Source of the DNA: Microbacterium sp. Leaf320
GTDB lineage: Bacteria; Actinomycetota; Actinomycetes; Actinomycetales; Microbacteriaceae
Direction of reading: 5' to 3'
DNA: 64,000 nucleotides
Assembly (NCBI RefSeq): GCF_001423485.1
Contig: NZ_LMOD01000002.1
Span: forward strand, 519,890 to 583,889
The position numbers were made by a program, and so were the translations under genes. Shown in pieces: positions 25,663-34,500 of the stretch (position 1 is the first letter of the stretch; each line of letters starts with the position of its first letter). A model generated the notes under the pieces. That model ran no database searches. It was given only the letters and a program-made list of their open reading frames with translations, and was not told where the DNA came from.

Positions 25663-25736
25663 GGCGCGATCTTATCCCGCTGACCTGAAGTCCAGCCCTG
25701 GTCGCCTGATTTTCCGTGGGATATAGGACTTTTGGG

Positions 25737-25742
25737 TACACT
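25737..25742 (+). promoter_or_regulatory. -10 hexamer of crgA (leaderless)
   Basis: TACACT six bases before the ATG at 25749, with no ribosome site; a TATAGG alternative lies at 25723-25728. Confidence 0.5.
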
Positions 25743-25748
25743 GTGGGA

Positions 25749-25988
25749 ATGGCACGCGACCGCAAGACCGAAGAACCCGAATCTCCGCGCAGCGAAGGCG
25801 AAGCCGCACCCAACGCCGTGTGGTTCAAGCCGGTGATGGTCGGCTTCATGCTGCTGGGTCTGGCGTGGATCCTCGTGTTCTACATCTCGGGCATGCAGTT
25901 CCCGATTCCGGGTCTCGACAACTGGAACCTCGCGATCGGCTTGGGCATCGCCCTGATCGGCTTCCTCATGACCACCCGCTGGCGCTGA
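25749..25988 (+). CDS. crgA: cell division protein CrgA
   Basis: 79-residue two-helix membrane protein of the CrgA family, which binds FtsZ/FtsI-type partners and coordinates septum formation in actinobacteria. A hydrophilic N-terminus (about 27 residues) precedes helices at about 29-47 and 58-76, with the family's WFKPVMVGFMLLGLAWILVF-type first helix and PIPGLDNWNLAIG loop. I chose the ATG at 25749 rather than 25716 because of the -10 at the right distance and the family length. A strong terminator follows. Confidence 0.92.
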   Translation: MARDRKTEEPESPRSEGEAAPNAVWFKPVMVGFMLLGLAWILVFYISGMQFPIPGLDNWNLAIGLGIALIGFLMTTRWR

Positions 25989-26005
25989 CGCCCGCTCCTC
26001 TTCTT

Positions 26006-26043
26006 CAGAAGGCCCCTCTCGTCTCGGCGAGAGGGGCCTTCTG
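26006..26043. terminator. Rho-independent-type terminator after crgA
   Basis: A 16-bp perfect stem (CAGAAGGCCCCTCTCG with its complement) and a 6-base loop, directly downstream of crgA. Confidence 0.85.
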
Positions 26044-26172
26044 CTGTCTGGTCGTCGCAGCACCTTTCGAACCGCGGCACCCGCTCACCGTTGTCGGCGC
26101 AAGAGGCAAAATGCCTGGCTTACTGCGGCTCGATGTCGGGCGAGTTGCGTCAGAAGGCGGGATGATGGCCGC

Positions 26173-26523
26173 ATGGGTTACACACTGGCGTTCTGGTCCG
26201 GCGGGGACGACCTCGATCCCGTCGACACATATCGAATTCTCGACGAGAAGCACGTCGAGAGCGTGCGGGGAATCGATTCCGATGAGGTGCAGCGCGCGCT
26301 GATCGATGGTCTCCCCGGATGGACCCACGCGGGCAACATTCTGCAGCCACCTGGAGCCGACCCAGACGGCGCCCCCGCCTTCGACGTTCACATCGGGCGT
26401 CAACTCGCTCAATTCACCGGTTACGGCATCGAGGACGGGGCGGACTTCAACGCGATCATCGACGTCATGCACCCCCTCGGCTACCGCCTGTTCGATCCGC
26501 AGACGAACGAGCGATTCGGTTGA
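26173..26523 (+). CDS. hypothetical protein (116 residues)
   Basis: Soluble, slightly acidic protein with no signal peptide or membrane helix. It begins with a strand GYTLAFWSGGDD and has a central GRQLAQFTGYGIEDGADFNAIID helix region that ends in MHPLGYRLFDPQTNERFG. I do not recognise a family. Length and composition resemble small immunity-type or chaperone-like proteins, but nothing in the neighbourhood (no toxin gene) supports that. It is convergent with the rhomboid gene across a DnaA-box-rich intergenic region. Confidence 0.6.
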   Translation: MGYTLAFWSGGDDLDPVDTYRILDEKHVESVRGIDSDEVQRALIDGLPGWTHAGNILQPPGADPDGAPAFDVHIGRQLAQFTGYGIEDGADFNAIIDVMHPLGYRLFDPQTNERFG

Positions 26524-26560
26524 CCTCGGTCACGCGACGTCGATCGCGCCGCGGTGAGAG

Positions 26561-26612
26561 TTATCCACAGGTTATCCCCAACATGGGGAGAATTACACAG
26601 ATGTTATTCACA
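26561..26612. promoter_or_regulatory. DnaA-box cluster far from oriC
   Basis: TTATCCACA (26561-26569), TTATCCCCA (26572-26580, one mismatch) and TTATTCACA (26604-26612) in a gene-free 119-base stretch between convergent genes, about 31 kb from oriC. The first and third fit the TTATNCACA consensus. They are followed by the GTTAACA repeats. Confidence 0.6.
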
Positions 26613-26614
26613 CC

Positions 26615-26639
26615 CGTTAACAACCCTGTTAACAACCCT
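26615..26639. repeat. Tandem GTTAACAACCCT repeat
   Basis: Two direct copies of the 12-mer GTTAACAACCCT (26616-26627 and 26628-26639). On the minus strand the first reads TGTTAACG-GG-TGTGAA, the composite motif also found in oriC and at 42252-42310. Confidence 0.7.
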
Positions 26640-26642
26640 TGA

Positions 26643-27545
26643 TCAGGAGTAAACCGTCGCGATCAGGAACGGAGGCAGGAACGCGACGATCAGAACCAGT
26701 GCCACGACGACCGCTGCGAGCAGCACGATCTGCAGTGTGCGCTGCTCTCGGCGCCGCGTGCGGGTGAGGATGAACGCGACGAGCGCGCCGACGATCACAC
26801 CGCCGAGGTGCGCCTGCCAGGCGATGTTCTGTTGGAACACGAACCCGATGACGAAGTTGATGCCGAGGATCACCAGGATCCCGGTCACGTTCGCGCCGAT
26901 GTGTCGGCCGATGATGAGCAGGGCGGCCATCAGGCCGAAGACCGCTCCAGAGGCGCCGACTGTGGCGCCCGACGGGTCGAGCACGGCGAGCGCGACCGAG
27001 CCGCCGAGGCCGCTGATCAGGTAGAGCGACAGGAATCGCACCCGACCGAGCATGGGCTCGAGGCTCTGCCCCAGCATCCACAGGGCGAGCATGTTCAGCG
27101 CGAGATGCAGGAACCCGCCATGGGCGAAGACGGCCGTGAGAAGTCTCCACGGCTCGAAGGGGAGGAGCGAGAGATCGGGGTACAGGTACCTCGGGGCGAA
27201 CAGCAGCTGCTGCGTGATGAGGTCACCGACACCGGGAATCAGCTGAAGCAGCCCGATGAACGACGTGACCGCCAGCAGCACATAGGTGACCATCGGCCGG
27301 CCGCTGCGCACGGTGGCTGTCGCGGTGTTGCGCCCGCCCCAGCGGCGTTCGGCCTTCTTCTGGGCAGGTGTGCGGTTCTTTCGCTCCGCAGCCATGCACT
27401 CGGGGCAGATGACACCGACGGCTGCCTGGGTCTGGCACTCGGGGCAGATGGTGCGCAGGCACCGCTGGCAGAGCACGAAGCTCTGCCGATCCGGATGCCG
27501 GTAGCAGAAGTTGTCGCGGTTGTCCGCGAACTCAGGCGTCGTCAT
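26643..27545 (-). CDS. rhomboid-family intramembrane serine protease with N-terminal zinc-binding region
   Basis: 300 residues. The first 50 hold Cys14, His17, Cys26, Cys29, Cys34, Cys37, Cys47 and Cys50, spaced like a B-box/zinc-ribbon, on the cytoplasmic side. Six or seven transmembrane helices follow from about residue 85. The catalytic dyad is Ser199 (GASG) and His246 (QAHLGG), and the HGGFLHLALNMLALWMLG block with its Asn is conserved. Rhomboids cleave membrane proteins within the bilayer; the substrate here is unknown. The next gene upstream on the same strand (cyclophilin) is 21 bases away, so they may be co-transcribed. Confidence 0.9.
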   Translation of the reverse strand: MTTPEFADNRDNFCYRHPDRQSFVLCQRCLRTICPECQTQAAVGVICPECMAAERKNRTPAQKKAERRWGGRNTATATVRSGRPMVTYVLLAVTSFIGLLQLIPGVGDLITQQLLFAPRYLYPDLSLLPFEPWRLLTAVFAHGGFLHLALNMLALWMLGQSLEPMLGRVRFLSLYLISGLGGSVALAVLDPSGATVGASGAVFGLMAALLIIGRHIGANVTGILVILGINFVIGFVFQQNIAWQAHLGGVIVGALVAFILTRTRRREQRTLQIVLLAAVVVALVLIVAFLPPFLIATVYS

Positions 27546-27566
27546 CCGGATCGGCCAGCGTCGGCG

Positions 27567-28124
27567 TCAGGCCGCGACGATGTCGATCGACTGCAGCACG
27601 ACCGGCTCGATCGGGCGGTCGCCCGCTGCGGTCGGCACGGCGGCGATGGCGTCGACGACGGCCTTGGAGGCGTCATCGGCGACCTCGCCGAAGATCGTGT
27701 GCTTTCCCTGGAGCCAGGGGGTGGGGTCGGTCGTGATGAAGAACTGCGAGCCGTTGGTGCCTTCGGCCTTGCCGGTGATGGCGTTGCGACGCAGGCCCGC
27801 GTTGGCCATGGCGAGGATGTAGGGCTCGTTGAAGTTGAGCTCCATGTTGATCTCGTCGTCGAAGTTGTAGCCGGGGCCGCCGACGCCCTGTCCGAGCGGG
27901 TCGCCGCCCTGGATCATGAAGTTCGGGATGATGCGGTGGAAGATGACGTCCGAGTAGAGCGCGCCCTCGCCCGGCTTGCCGGTGGCGGGGTCGGTCCAGG
28001 ACTGGGTGCCGTCGGCCAGGCCGACGAAGTTCTTGACCGTCTTCGGAGCGTGATCGCCGAAGAGGTTGATGACGATGTCACCGTGGTTGGTGTGCAGGGT
28101 TGCGACATGAGAAGCGTGAGCCAT
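27567..28124 (-). CDS. ppiA: peptidyl-prolyl cis-trans isomerase, cyclophilin type
   Basis: 185-residue cytoplasmic cyclophilin accelerating proline isomerisation during folding. Conserved blocks: FGDHAPKTVKNFVGLA, YSDVIFHRIIPNFMIQGGDPLGQGVGGPGY (catalytic Arg in FHRI), NGSQFFITT and WLQGKHTIFGEV. No signal peptide, so cytoplasmic. I chose the ATG at 28124 (MAHASHVATLHTNHGDI); the open frame continues upstream without start evidence. It occupies the same relative place as ppiA near oriC of mycobacteria. Confidence 0.92.
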   Translation of the reverse strand: MAHASHVATLHTNHGDIVINLFGDHAPKTVKNFVGLADGTQSWTDPATGKPGEGALYSDVIFHRIIPNFMIQGGDPLGQGVGGPGYNFDDEINMELNFNEPYILAMANAGLRRNAITGKAEGTNGSQFFITTDPTPWLQGKHTIFGEVADDASKAVVDAIAAVPTAAGDRPIEPVVLQSIDIVAA

Positions 28125-28269
28125 GCACTCATTCTCGCAGAGCTTCCCATGAGTTGGCCCGCCACTATCGCTGTTCAGCCCTCGGCGCAAGGGTTCGGCG
28201 ATTCCCTCCCCCCATCCAGGGTCGCGTGGCAAGATGGGGAACCCGTACTCCAATCGACAGGAGAGCATC

Positions 28270-28770
28270 GTGAGCATCAGCCGCAAGCGGAAGAAGGAAC
28301 TGCGTCGTCTTCAGGCCGACGCTAACCAGCTGTGGGAGAACCAGCAGGTCCTGGTCGGCCACGCCGCCGACGTCGCCCGCGAGGCCGGACGCCAGCTCGG
28401 CCACTTCGGCCGCGAGCAGGTCGGTCCTGTCGTGCAGGACACTTACAACCGTCGCGTCGCGCCGGTCGTCGACCGCGGGGTGCGCTTCGGCCACCACGTC
28501 GTCGATGACAAGGTCGTCCCGATCGTCGGCGGTGTCGTCGGCACCGCGCTCACCGCGTGGGACGTCGCGAATGCCAAGCGCGAGGGCGTGGTCAAGAAGG
28601 TCAAGAAGGCCACCCAGCCCGAGCCCAAGGGCCCGAGCGTCGGTTCGGTCATCGCCCTGATCCTCGGAGTCGCCGCGGCCGCAGGCGTCCTCTACGCCGC
28701 CTGGCAGGCACTGCGCGCCGATGACGAGCTCTGGGTCGCAGACGACCCGCTCTCCGCTCCCGACGCGTGA
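28270..28770 (+). CDS. single-pass membrane protein, unknown function
   Basis: 166 residues. The N-terminal two thirds are charged and helical (SRKRKKELRRLQADANQLWENQ at the start; repeated GxxVxP-type segments such as RRVAPVVDRGVRFG later), and one transmembrane helix lies at about 128-148. The start is the GTG at 28270 with AGGAG seven bases upstream. Its stop overlaps the YbaK gene's GTG (GTGA), so both are one operon. No named family recognised. Confidence 0.7.
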   Translation: MSISRKRKKELRRLQADANQLWENQQVLVGHAADVAREAGRQLGHFGREQVGPVVQDTYNRRVAPVVDRGVRFGHHVVDDKVVPIVGGVVGTALTAWDVANAKREGVVKKVKKATQPEPKGPSVGSVIALILGVAAAAGVLYAAWQALRADDELWVADDPLSAPDA

Positions 28771-29282
28771 CCTCGACATCGGAGTCCCCGGCCGCTGAGC
28801 CGGGCGATCTCCATGCTCGGGTGAGGGATGCCGCGGCTTCACGCGGCCTCGACATCGAGATCCGTGAGCGGCCCGCCGCTCGCAGTCTCTTCGAGGCCGC
28901 GGAGCTGCTCGGCATCCTTCCCTCCGGGATCGTGAAGACGCTCGTCGTCAAGCGATCCGACGACACCTACCTGTTCGCGCTGGTTCCAGGCGGCCGGTCG
29001 ATCTCGTGGCCCAAGCTGCGTGCGGTCGTCGGTGTCAACAAGCTCCGTCTGCCCGAGCCCGATCTCGCCCTCGCGGCAACGGGCTACGAACGCGGCACGA
29101 TCGTCCCGATCGGCAGCACCACTGACTGGCCCGTGTTCGCCGACGAGTCCATCGTCGGCCAGCGCATCGCGATGGGTGCCGGAGCACACGGGTACAGCCT
29201 CTTCGTCGATGCCGACGACCTGATCTCGGCCTACGGCGCGACCGTCGCCGACATCTCGGTGCCCGAAGAGCCCCGCGACTGA
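28767..29282 (+). CDS. YbaK/EbsC-family aminoacyl-tRNA deacylase
   Basis: 171-residue protein of the YbaK/ProX editing family, which hydrolyses mischarged aminoacyl-tRNA (for example Cys-tRNAPro). Landmarks are the conserved lysine in GIVKTLVVKRSDD (about residue 53), LFALVPGGRSISWPKLRAVVG, and the C-terminal GAGAHGYSLFVDADDLI. The position of the editing lysine fits the family; which amino acid is edited is not clear. Coupled to the upstream membrane protein. Confidence 0.85.
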   Translation: MTSTSESPAAEPGDLHARVRDAAASRGLDIEIRERPAARSLFEAAELLGILPSGIVKTLVVKRSDDTYLFALVPGGRSISWPKLRAVVGVNKLRLPEPDLALAATGYERGTIVPIGSTTDWPVFADESIVGQRIAMGAGAHGYSLFVDADDLISAYGATVADISVPEEPRD

Positions 29283-29301
29283 CCTCCGTCGCGCGCTCTC
29301 G

Positions 29302-29724
29302 TCAGAGGATTCCGGCCATCCGCAGCGCGATGTCGACGAGCTTGACGCGCTGCAGCTCGGAGACCGACTTGCGGGTGAACCACTCGGCCATGTCGGTGGA
29401 GCCGTCGGTCTCGAAGCTCAGCTTTCCTCCGCTGACCGTCGCCCGGTAGACGATGCGAAGCGTGTGCAGCGGCTGATCTGATGGGGTCACGCGCTGACCT
29501 GCCGGGATCACCCGCGAATGGATGCCGAGCAGCTCGCCGACCTTGACTGTGTATCCGGTCTCCTCACGGAGCTCCCGCCGGACCGCGTCCTCCGGAGCCT
29601 CGCCGGGCTCCAGACCCCCGCCGGGCATGGTCCACGCGACGCGGCGCCCCTCGATCCAGCGCGCCAGAAGTATGCGTCCGTCGTCATCGGTGACGACCGC
29701 GTATGCCGCGACCCGCATGTCCAT
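29302..29724 (-). CDS. NUDIX hydrolase
   Basis: 140-residue Nudix pyrophosphohydrolase. The Nudix box GX5EX7REUXEEXGU is complete at residues 36-58 (GGLEPGEAPEDAVRRELREETGY). Members remove nucleoside diphosphates linked to other groups; substrate unknown. The gene is convergent with the YbaK gene, with 19 bases between stops. Confidence 0.88.
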   Translation of the reverse strand: MDMRVAAYAVVTDDDGRILLARWIEGRRVAWTMPGGGLEPGEAPEDAVRRELREETGYTVKVGELLGIHSRVIPAGQRVTPSDQPLHTLRIVYRATVSGGKLSFETDGSTDMAEWFTRKSVSELQRVKLVDIALRMAGIL

Positions 29725-29869
29725 GCCCTCACCCTAACGGCACGCCGATGCGCCCACGCCACCTGTGTCCGCGAGCCACTCACACATCGGTCAGGAATCG
29801 AGAAGCACAGCGGACCGCGGCATCCGTAGTGTGAGGGACATCGCAGTTCACCCGTGAAAGGAGTCGGCC

Positions 29870-30319
29870 ATGGCTGACAATGAGAAGAACTTCAGTGCCG
29901 AAGAACGCGAGGCCATGAAGGAGGCTGCTGCCGACAAGCGCAAGTCACGTTCGCGGGCGAAGAAGACCCCCGAAGAGGTGCGCGCCGAGGGAGTCGCCGA
30001 CCTCGAGGCAGCCGTCGCGAAGCTTCCCGACGAGAAGGATCGCGAGCTCTCGCTGGCGCTGCACGCCCTCGTGACCGAGGTCGCCCCCGAACTGATGCCG
30101 CGCACGTATTACGGCATGCCGGCGTGGGGCAAGGACGGCAAGGTGCTCTGCTTCTTCCAGCCGGCGAGCAAGTTCAAGGTCCGCTACGGCACCTTCGGCT
30201 TCGAGCCGATCTCGAACCTCGACGACGGCACCATGTGGCCGACCGCGTACGCGCTGCTCGACCTCACTGCCGCGAACCGCGCGGTGCTCACCGACCGCAT
30301 CCGCCTCGCCGTGAGCTGA
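29870..30319 (+). CDS. DUF1801-family protein
   Basis: 149-residue soluble protein. A Lys/Arg-rich, helical N-terminal 45 residues (SRSRAKKTPEEVRAEGV) precede a DUF1801/YdhG-like fold at about 45-148 with the family pattern RTYYGMPAWGKDGKVLCFFQ and KVRYGTFGFE. The GAAAGGAG ribosome site is well placed before the ATG. Function of the family is poorly known (some are called iron chaperone-like). Confidence 0.8.
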   Translation: MADNEKNFSAEEREAMKEAAADKRKSRSRAKKTPEEVRAEGVADLEAAVAKLPDEKDRELSLALHALVTEVAPELMPRTYYGMPAWGKDGKVLCFFQPASKFKVRYGTFGFEPISNLDDGTMWPTAYALLDLTAANRAVLTDRIRLAVS

Positions 30320-30349
30320 GTCGCCTATCCCGGGCGGCGGCCCGCGCAG

Positions 30350-30355
30350 TAGCGT
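30350..30355 (+). promoter_or_regulatory. -10 hexamer for a leaderless peptidase transcript
   Basis: TAGCGT seven bases before the GTG at 30363; it also overlaps an in-frame ATG at 30354, which argues that the GTG is the real start. Confidence 0.5.
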
Positions 30356-30362
30356 GGATGCC

Positions 30363-31478
30363 GTGAGCACACTGCCGTTCCCCGCCTCCGTGTACGCCGC
30401 CCGACTCGACCGCGCGGCATCCCTCGCCGCCGACGCAGGCCTCGACGCCATCATCGTGGGCCCTGGCCCCGATCTGCAGTATCTGGTCGGCGTCGAGGGC
30501 GACACGATCGAGCGACTGACCGCCCTCGTGCTCGGACCTGGTCTCGCACCCACGATCATCGTGCCGCGGATGGAGCTGGCGAAGGTCAGAACCACGGCCG
30601 TCGGCGAGCTCGGTCTCGCGGTGTCCGACTGGGTCGACGGTGAGAATCCGTACGACCTCGTGGCTGCTGCCCTCGGCACGGTCACCCGCGTCGGGGTCTC
30701 CGATACGCTGCCGGCGCTGCACGTCATCCCTCTCGCCGAGCGGATCGGTGTGCGCGTCGAACTCGCGACTCCCGTTCTGCGCGAGAGCCGCATGATCAAG
30801 GATGCTGCCGAGATCGCCGAGCTGCGAAAGGCCGGCGCGGCGATCGACGCCGTGCACCGGCGCGTGCCCGAGTGGCTGCACGCCGGGCGCACCGAGCGAG
30901 AGGTGGCCGCCGACATCGCCGAGGCGATCGTCGCCGAGGGGCACCGCACGGTCGAGTTCGTGATCGTCGGCTCGGGTCCGAACGGCGCCGCCCCGCATCA
31001 CGAAGTGTCTGACCGGATGATCGACGACGGCGACATCGTGGTCGTCGACATCGGGGGAGCGGTGCCCAGCGGGTACAACTCCGACAGCACCAGGACGTAC
31101 GTGGTCGGGACGCCCGACAGTGACGCCGCCGAGCGTATCGCGGTGCTCGTGCGCGCGCAGCAGGCCGCCGTCGACGCCGCTCGCCCCGGCGCGACGGCGG
31201 AGGAGGTGGATGCCGCCGCTCGACAGGTCCTGGCGGACGCCGGGCTCGGCGAGGCTTTCCTGCACCGCACCGGTCACGGCATCGGCGTCTCGGTACACGA
31301 AGAGCCGTACATCGCACCGGGCAACGACCTCGTGCTGCGCGAGGGCATGGCGTTCAGCATCGAGCCCGGCATCTACTTCGCCGGCGAGTGGGGTGCGCGC
31401 ATCGAGGACATCGTCGTCGTGACCGCTGACGGATGCGAGCGGCTGAACGTCGCGCCGCACGACCTCAGAGCTGTCTGA
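30363..31478 (+). CDS. M24-family metallopeptidase (Xaa-Pro aminopeptidase type)
   Basis: 371-residue cytoplasmic peptidase of the creatinase/prolidase fold: N-terminal domain at about 1-135 and C-terminal pita-bread domain at about 145-365. The five metal ligands are visible: Asp229, Asp241, His305, Glu334 and Glu348. It probably removes N-terminal residues before proline or cleaves X-Pro dipeptides. The GTG at 30363 is preferred because the -10 TAGCGT overlaps the alternative ATG at 30354. A terminator follows, shared with the convergent GH92 gene. Confidence 0.88.
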   Translation: MSTLPFPASVYAARLDRAASLAADAGLDAIIVGPGPDLQYLVGVEGDTIERLTALVLGPGLAPTIIVPRMELAKVRTTAVGELGLAVSDWVDGENPYDLVAAALGTVTRVGVSDTLPALHVIPLAERIGVRVELATPVLRESRMIKDAAEIAELRKAGAAIDAVHRRVPEWLHAGRTEREVAADIAEAIVAEGHRTVEFVIVGSGPNGAAPHHEVSDRMIDDGDIVVVDIGGAVPSGYNSDSTRTYVVGTPDSDAAERIAVLVRAQQAAVDAARPGATAEEVDAAARQVLADAGLGEAFLHRTGHGIGVSVHEEPYIAPGNDLVLREGMAFSIEPGIYFAGEWGARIEDIVVVTADGCERLNVAPHDLRAV

Positions 31479-31500
31479 CGACAGAGGCATTCCGACGACA

Positions 31501-31545
31501 GAGGCCGCCCACCCCCGGGGACGGGGCGGGCGGCCTCTCTTTTTC
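31501..31545 (+). terminator. Rho-independent terminator
   Basis: Stem GAGGCCGCCC (31501-31510) / GGGCGGCCTC (31528-31537) followed by TCTTTTTC, after the peptidase gene. Confidence 0.9.
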
Positions 31546-31564
31546 TGGGGGAGTGGGGCAGGAA

Positions 31565-34500
31565 CTATGCCTCCACGCGCCGGCGGCGCATCACCAGCAC
31601 GCCACCCGCTGCGAGGAGCAGGAGCAGCACCACGATCGCCGCGATCGGCACCACGCCTCCGGTGCCGGCGAGTCCGCCGCCTGCGGAGGCCGCGGCCGTG
31701 ACCGTGAGAGGCGCTTCCGCACTCAGGTCGGATGCCGCGCCGACGGCGATGAGCGTGTGGGCGCCCACCTCCGCGTTCGCGGGCACCGTCACCTGGATGC
31801 GGAAGGCACCCGTTCCGTCGGCAGTCGCCTGACCCAGTCGGATCGGCTCGGAGTGGAGCGTGATCGTGACGACCTCGCCCGCACCGAACCCGCGACCCGT
31901 GATCTCGAGGCTTCCGCCCTGGACCACGCTGCTCGCTCCGGTCACGAGCTCGGCGTCGAGCACCGGAGTGCTCCGCACGTCGATCGTCAGCGGAGCGGAC
32001 TCCGACGGGCGGAAGGCACCGGGATCGGAGGGGACGAACCGCGCCACGAAGGTGTGCTCGCCCGACGTCGCGATGGTGACATCAGCCGTGGCGGTGCCGG
32101 CCGAGACGCTCGCCGATCCGACGACCTGGTCGCCTTCGAGGAACTCGACCGTTCCGGCGGCGCCCGCGGGCTTCACCGTGGCGATCAGCGGGATGGATTC
32201 ACCGGCGACCGGGTCGTCCGACCCCGAGGCCAGGGTCACCGAGGTGTTCTTCGGAGCAGACGGATCGCCGACGATCAGGAGCGATGCCCTCGCCTCTACC
32301 TTCGACACGTCACCGAGGGCGACCACGGGGTGATCCCCGTCGACGGCACCCGCTGGCACGACGATGTCGCCGCTTATCTCGCCATCCTGCCCGGCCTCCA
32401 CGATCACGGGTTCCTCGGCGTCGATGCGGATCGCGACGTTCTCTCCTGCTGCGAAGCCGGTGCCCGTGATCGTGACCGTCTCTCCGGGTGCCGCCTGGGC
32501 GGGTGCCTGGATCTCGGGTGCGTACTCGGGCTCGGGATCGACCACCGCGATCTGCAGCTGCGCGTCGGCGGACTTCACACCGTCATCCCCCGTGATCGTC
32601 ACCGTGTAGGTTCCGGCCTTGGCATAGGTGTGCGTTCCGGTGATCGCGCCGTCCACGACCTCGACATCCGCGACGGGTGATCCGTCGCCCCAGTTGACGA
32701 TCGCCGACGTCTCACCGGCGCCACCGGCGATCGTCGCCAGATCGGCGTCGAACTCCTCACCGGTGATCTGACCGCCCACCGCGCCCGCCGTGACCGTGAG
32801 GTCGGCGGTCGCCGAACGGTCGCCGTCGGAGGCAAGCGCGAAGATGTGCACGCGCCCGTCGTTGAGCTGTCCGGGCTCCTTCGGCATCGTGAGCGATTCG
32901 ACCACCTTCGGCGCACCGGCTCCGTCCACCGCGAGGGTGATCGGGGCCGTCGCGTAGATCGCCGTGTTCTTCACGCTCGACTCGGCGCCGGTTCCCGAGA
33001 GTCGCCCCTCGGAGACCGTGAGCACGGTGTTGCCCTTGTAGGGGCTTCCGGATGCTCCGACCCAGTCGCCCAGGCTGATCATCACCTTCTGCTCCGTGCC
33101 GTCGGTGAAGTGCAGCGTCGCCTCCGAGTCTCGGTTGCTCTCGGTCGCGGTTCCGACGAACGCGATCTGCGTCGCACCGGAGCCGAGCGACACACGCACG
33201 TCCTGTCCCTCGCCCGTGATGTTGTCCGGTGCGCCCGCCGGCACGGCCGGGAGGTCGTACGTCAGCGTCGTGCCGGGCACGGTGAGGGTCTCGCCCTGAA
33301 CGAAGCCGTCCGCGTTGATCTTGTCGCGGAAGTACCCGTGGCCCTGCGAATCGCAGTTCGCCGCGGTGACTCCCAGATCGCCGATGCAGACGTTGTTGAA
33401 TGCCCCGACGAACGTCTCGTCGCGGAAGGCCGTGACGGTGGCTGTGGCCTGCGCCATCGCGCCGTCAGAGTCGCGCACCGTCACGACGGCCGAGTAGGTG
33501 CCGGGACCGGTGAACGTGTGCGGAGCACTCACCTTCCATCCGCCCAGCGCATCGCGGGTCAACGCCACGTCCGTGACCTCGACACCGTCGCCGTAGTCGA
33601 CCGTGACGTCATAGCCCGACGCATCGGTCTCGGTGCCTACGACCGTCGCGAGCGAGCCCGTGAACTCGGTGTCGACCGCCACACGCTGCGGAGCGCCTGC
33701 CGCGACGGAGAGTCCCTCTGCCGAGGACGCGGAGGCGAACAGCTCGACCTCCGACAGCGACAGTGCGGAGCCGCCGGTCTTCGCCGTCAGCTTGACGCTC
33801 GTGTATCCGCCCGCGCCCTTCGCCGTGAACGGCCGGGTCTGCGAGTCCCACGTGAAGGTCTCGCCCTCTCGACTGTCGAGCTCGGTCCAGGTGGTGCCGT
33901 CGATCGAGCCGGAGAGCGTCCAACTCGACGGCGCGCTGCCCTTCGCCGCACTCGTCAGCGTGTACTGGCCGATCGAGACGGGTCCGGACTGCGAGGTCCA
34001 GACGAGCTCGGCGGTATCGCCGGCGAACGTCACGGTCGAGTTCATGTTGTCGTCGACGAGGGAGCCGACGGGGGTGCCGTCGGATGCCGCGAGAGTGCCG
34101 CGACCCGGCTTGGTCGCGTCGACCAGGGTCGTCGGGATCTCGAGGTCTTCGTCGAGATCCTTCGCGCCCCACGCCGAGGGGTCTGCGCTCATCGTGAAGT
34201 CGAGCGTGCCACCTGAGCGCAGCAGGTCTCCGTCGAAGGTCGTCTGGTCGATGGGCGTTCCGTTGATGCTGACGCCTGCCACGTAGTCCTTGCCGGACGA
34301 TGCGCCGGAGGCGTTGATCACGAGGTCGGAGTCGCCGAGCGACAGCGTCGCACTGTCGAACAGCGGCGTGCCGATCGTATAGTCGCCCGAGCCCACCTCC
34401 AGCGGGTAGAAGCCGAGTGCCGAGAACACGTACCAGGCCGAGAACTCGCCGTTGTCCTCGTCACCCGGGTAGCCCTGTCCGATGTCCGACCCGACGAAGA

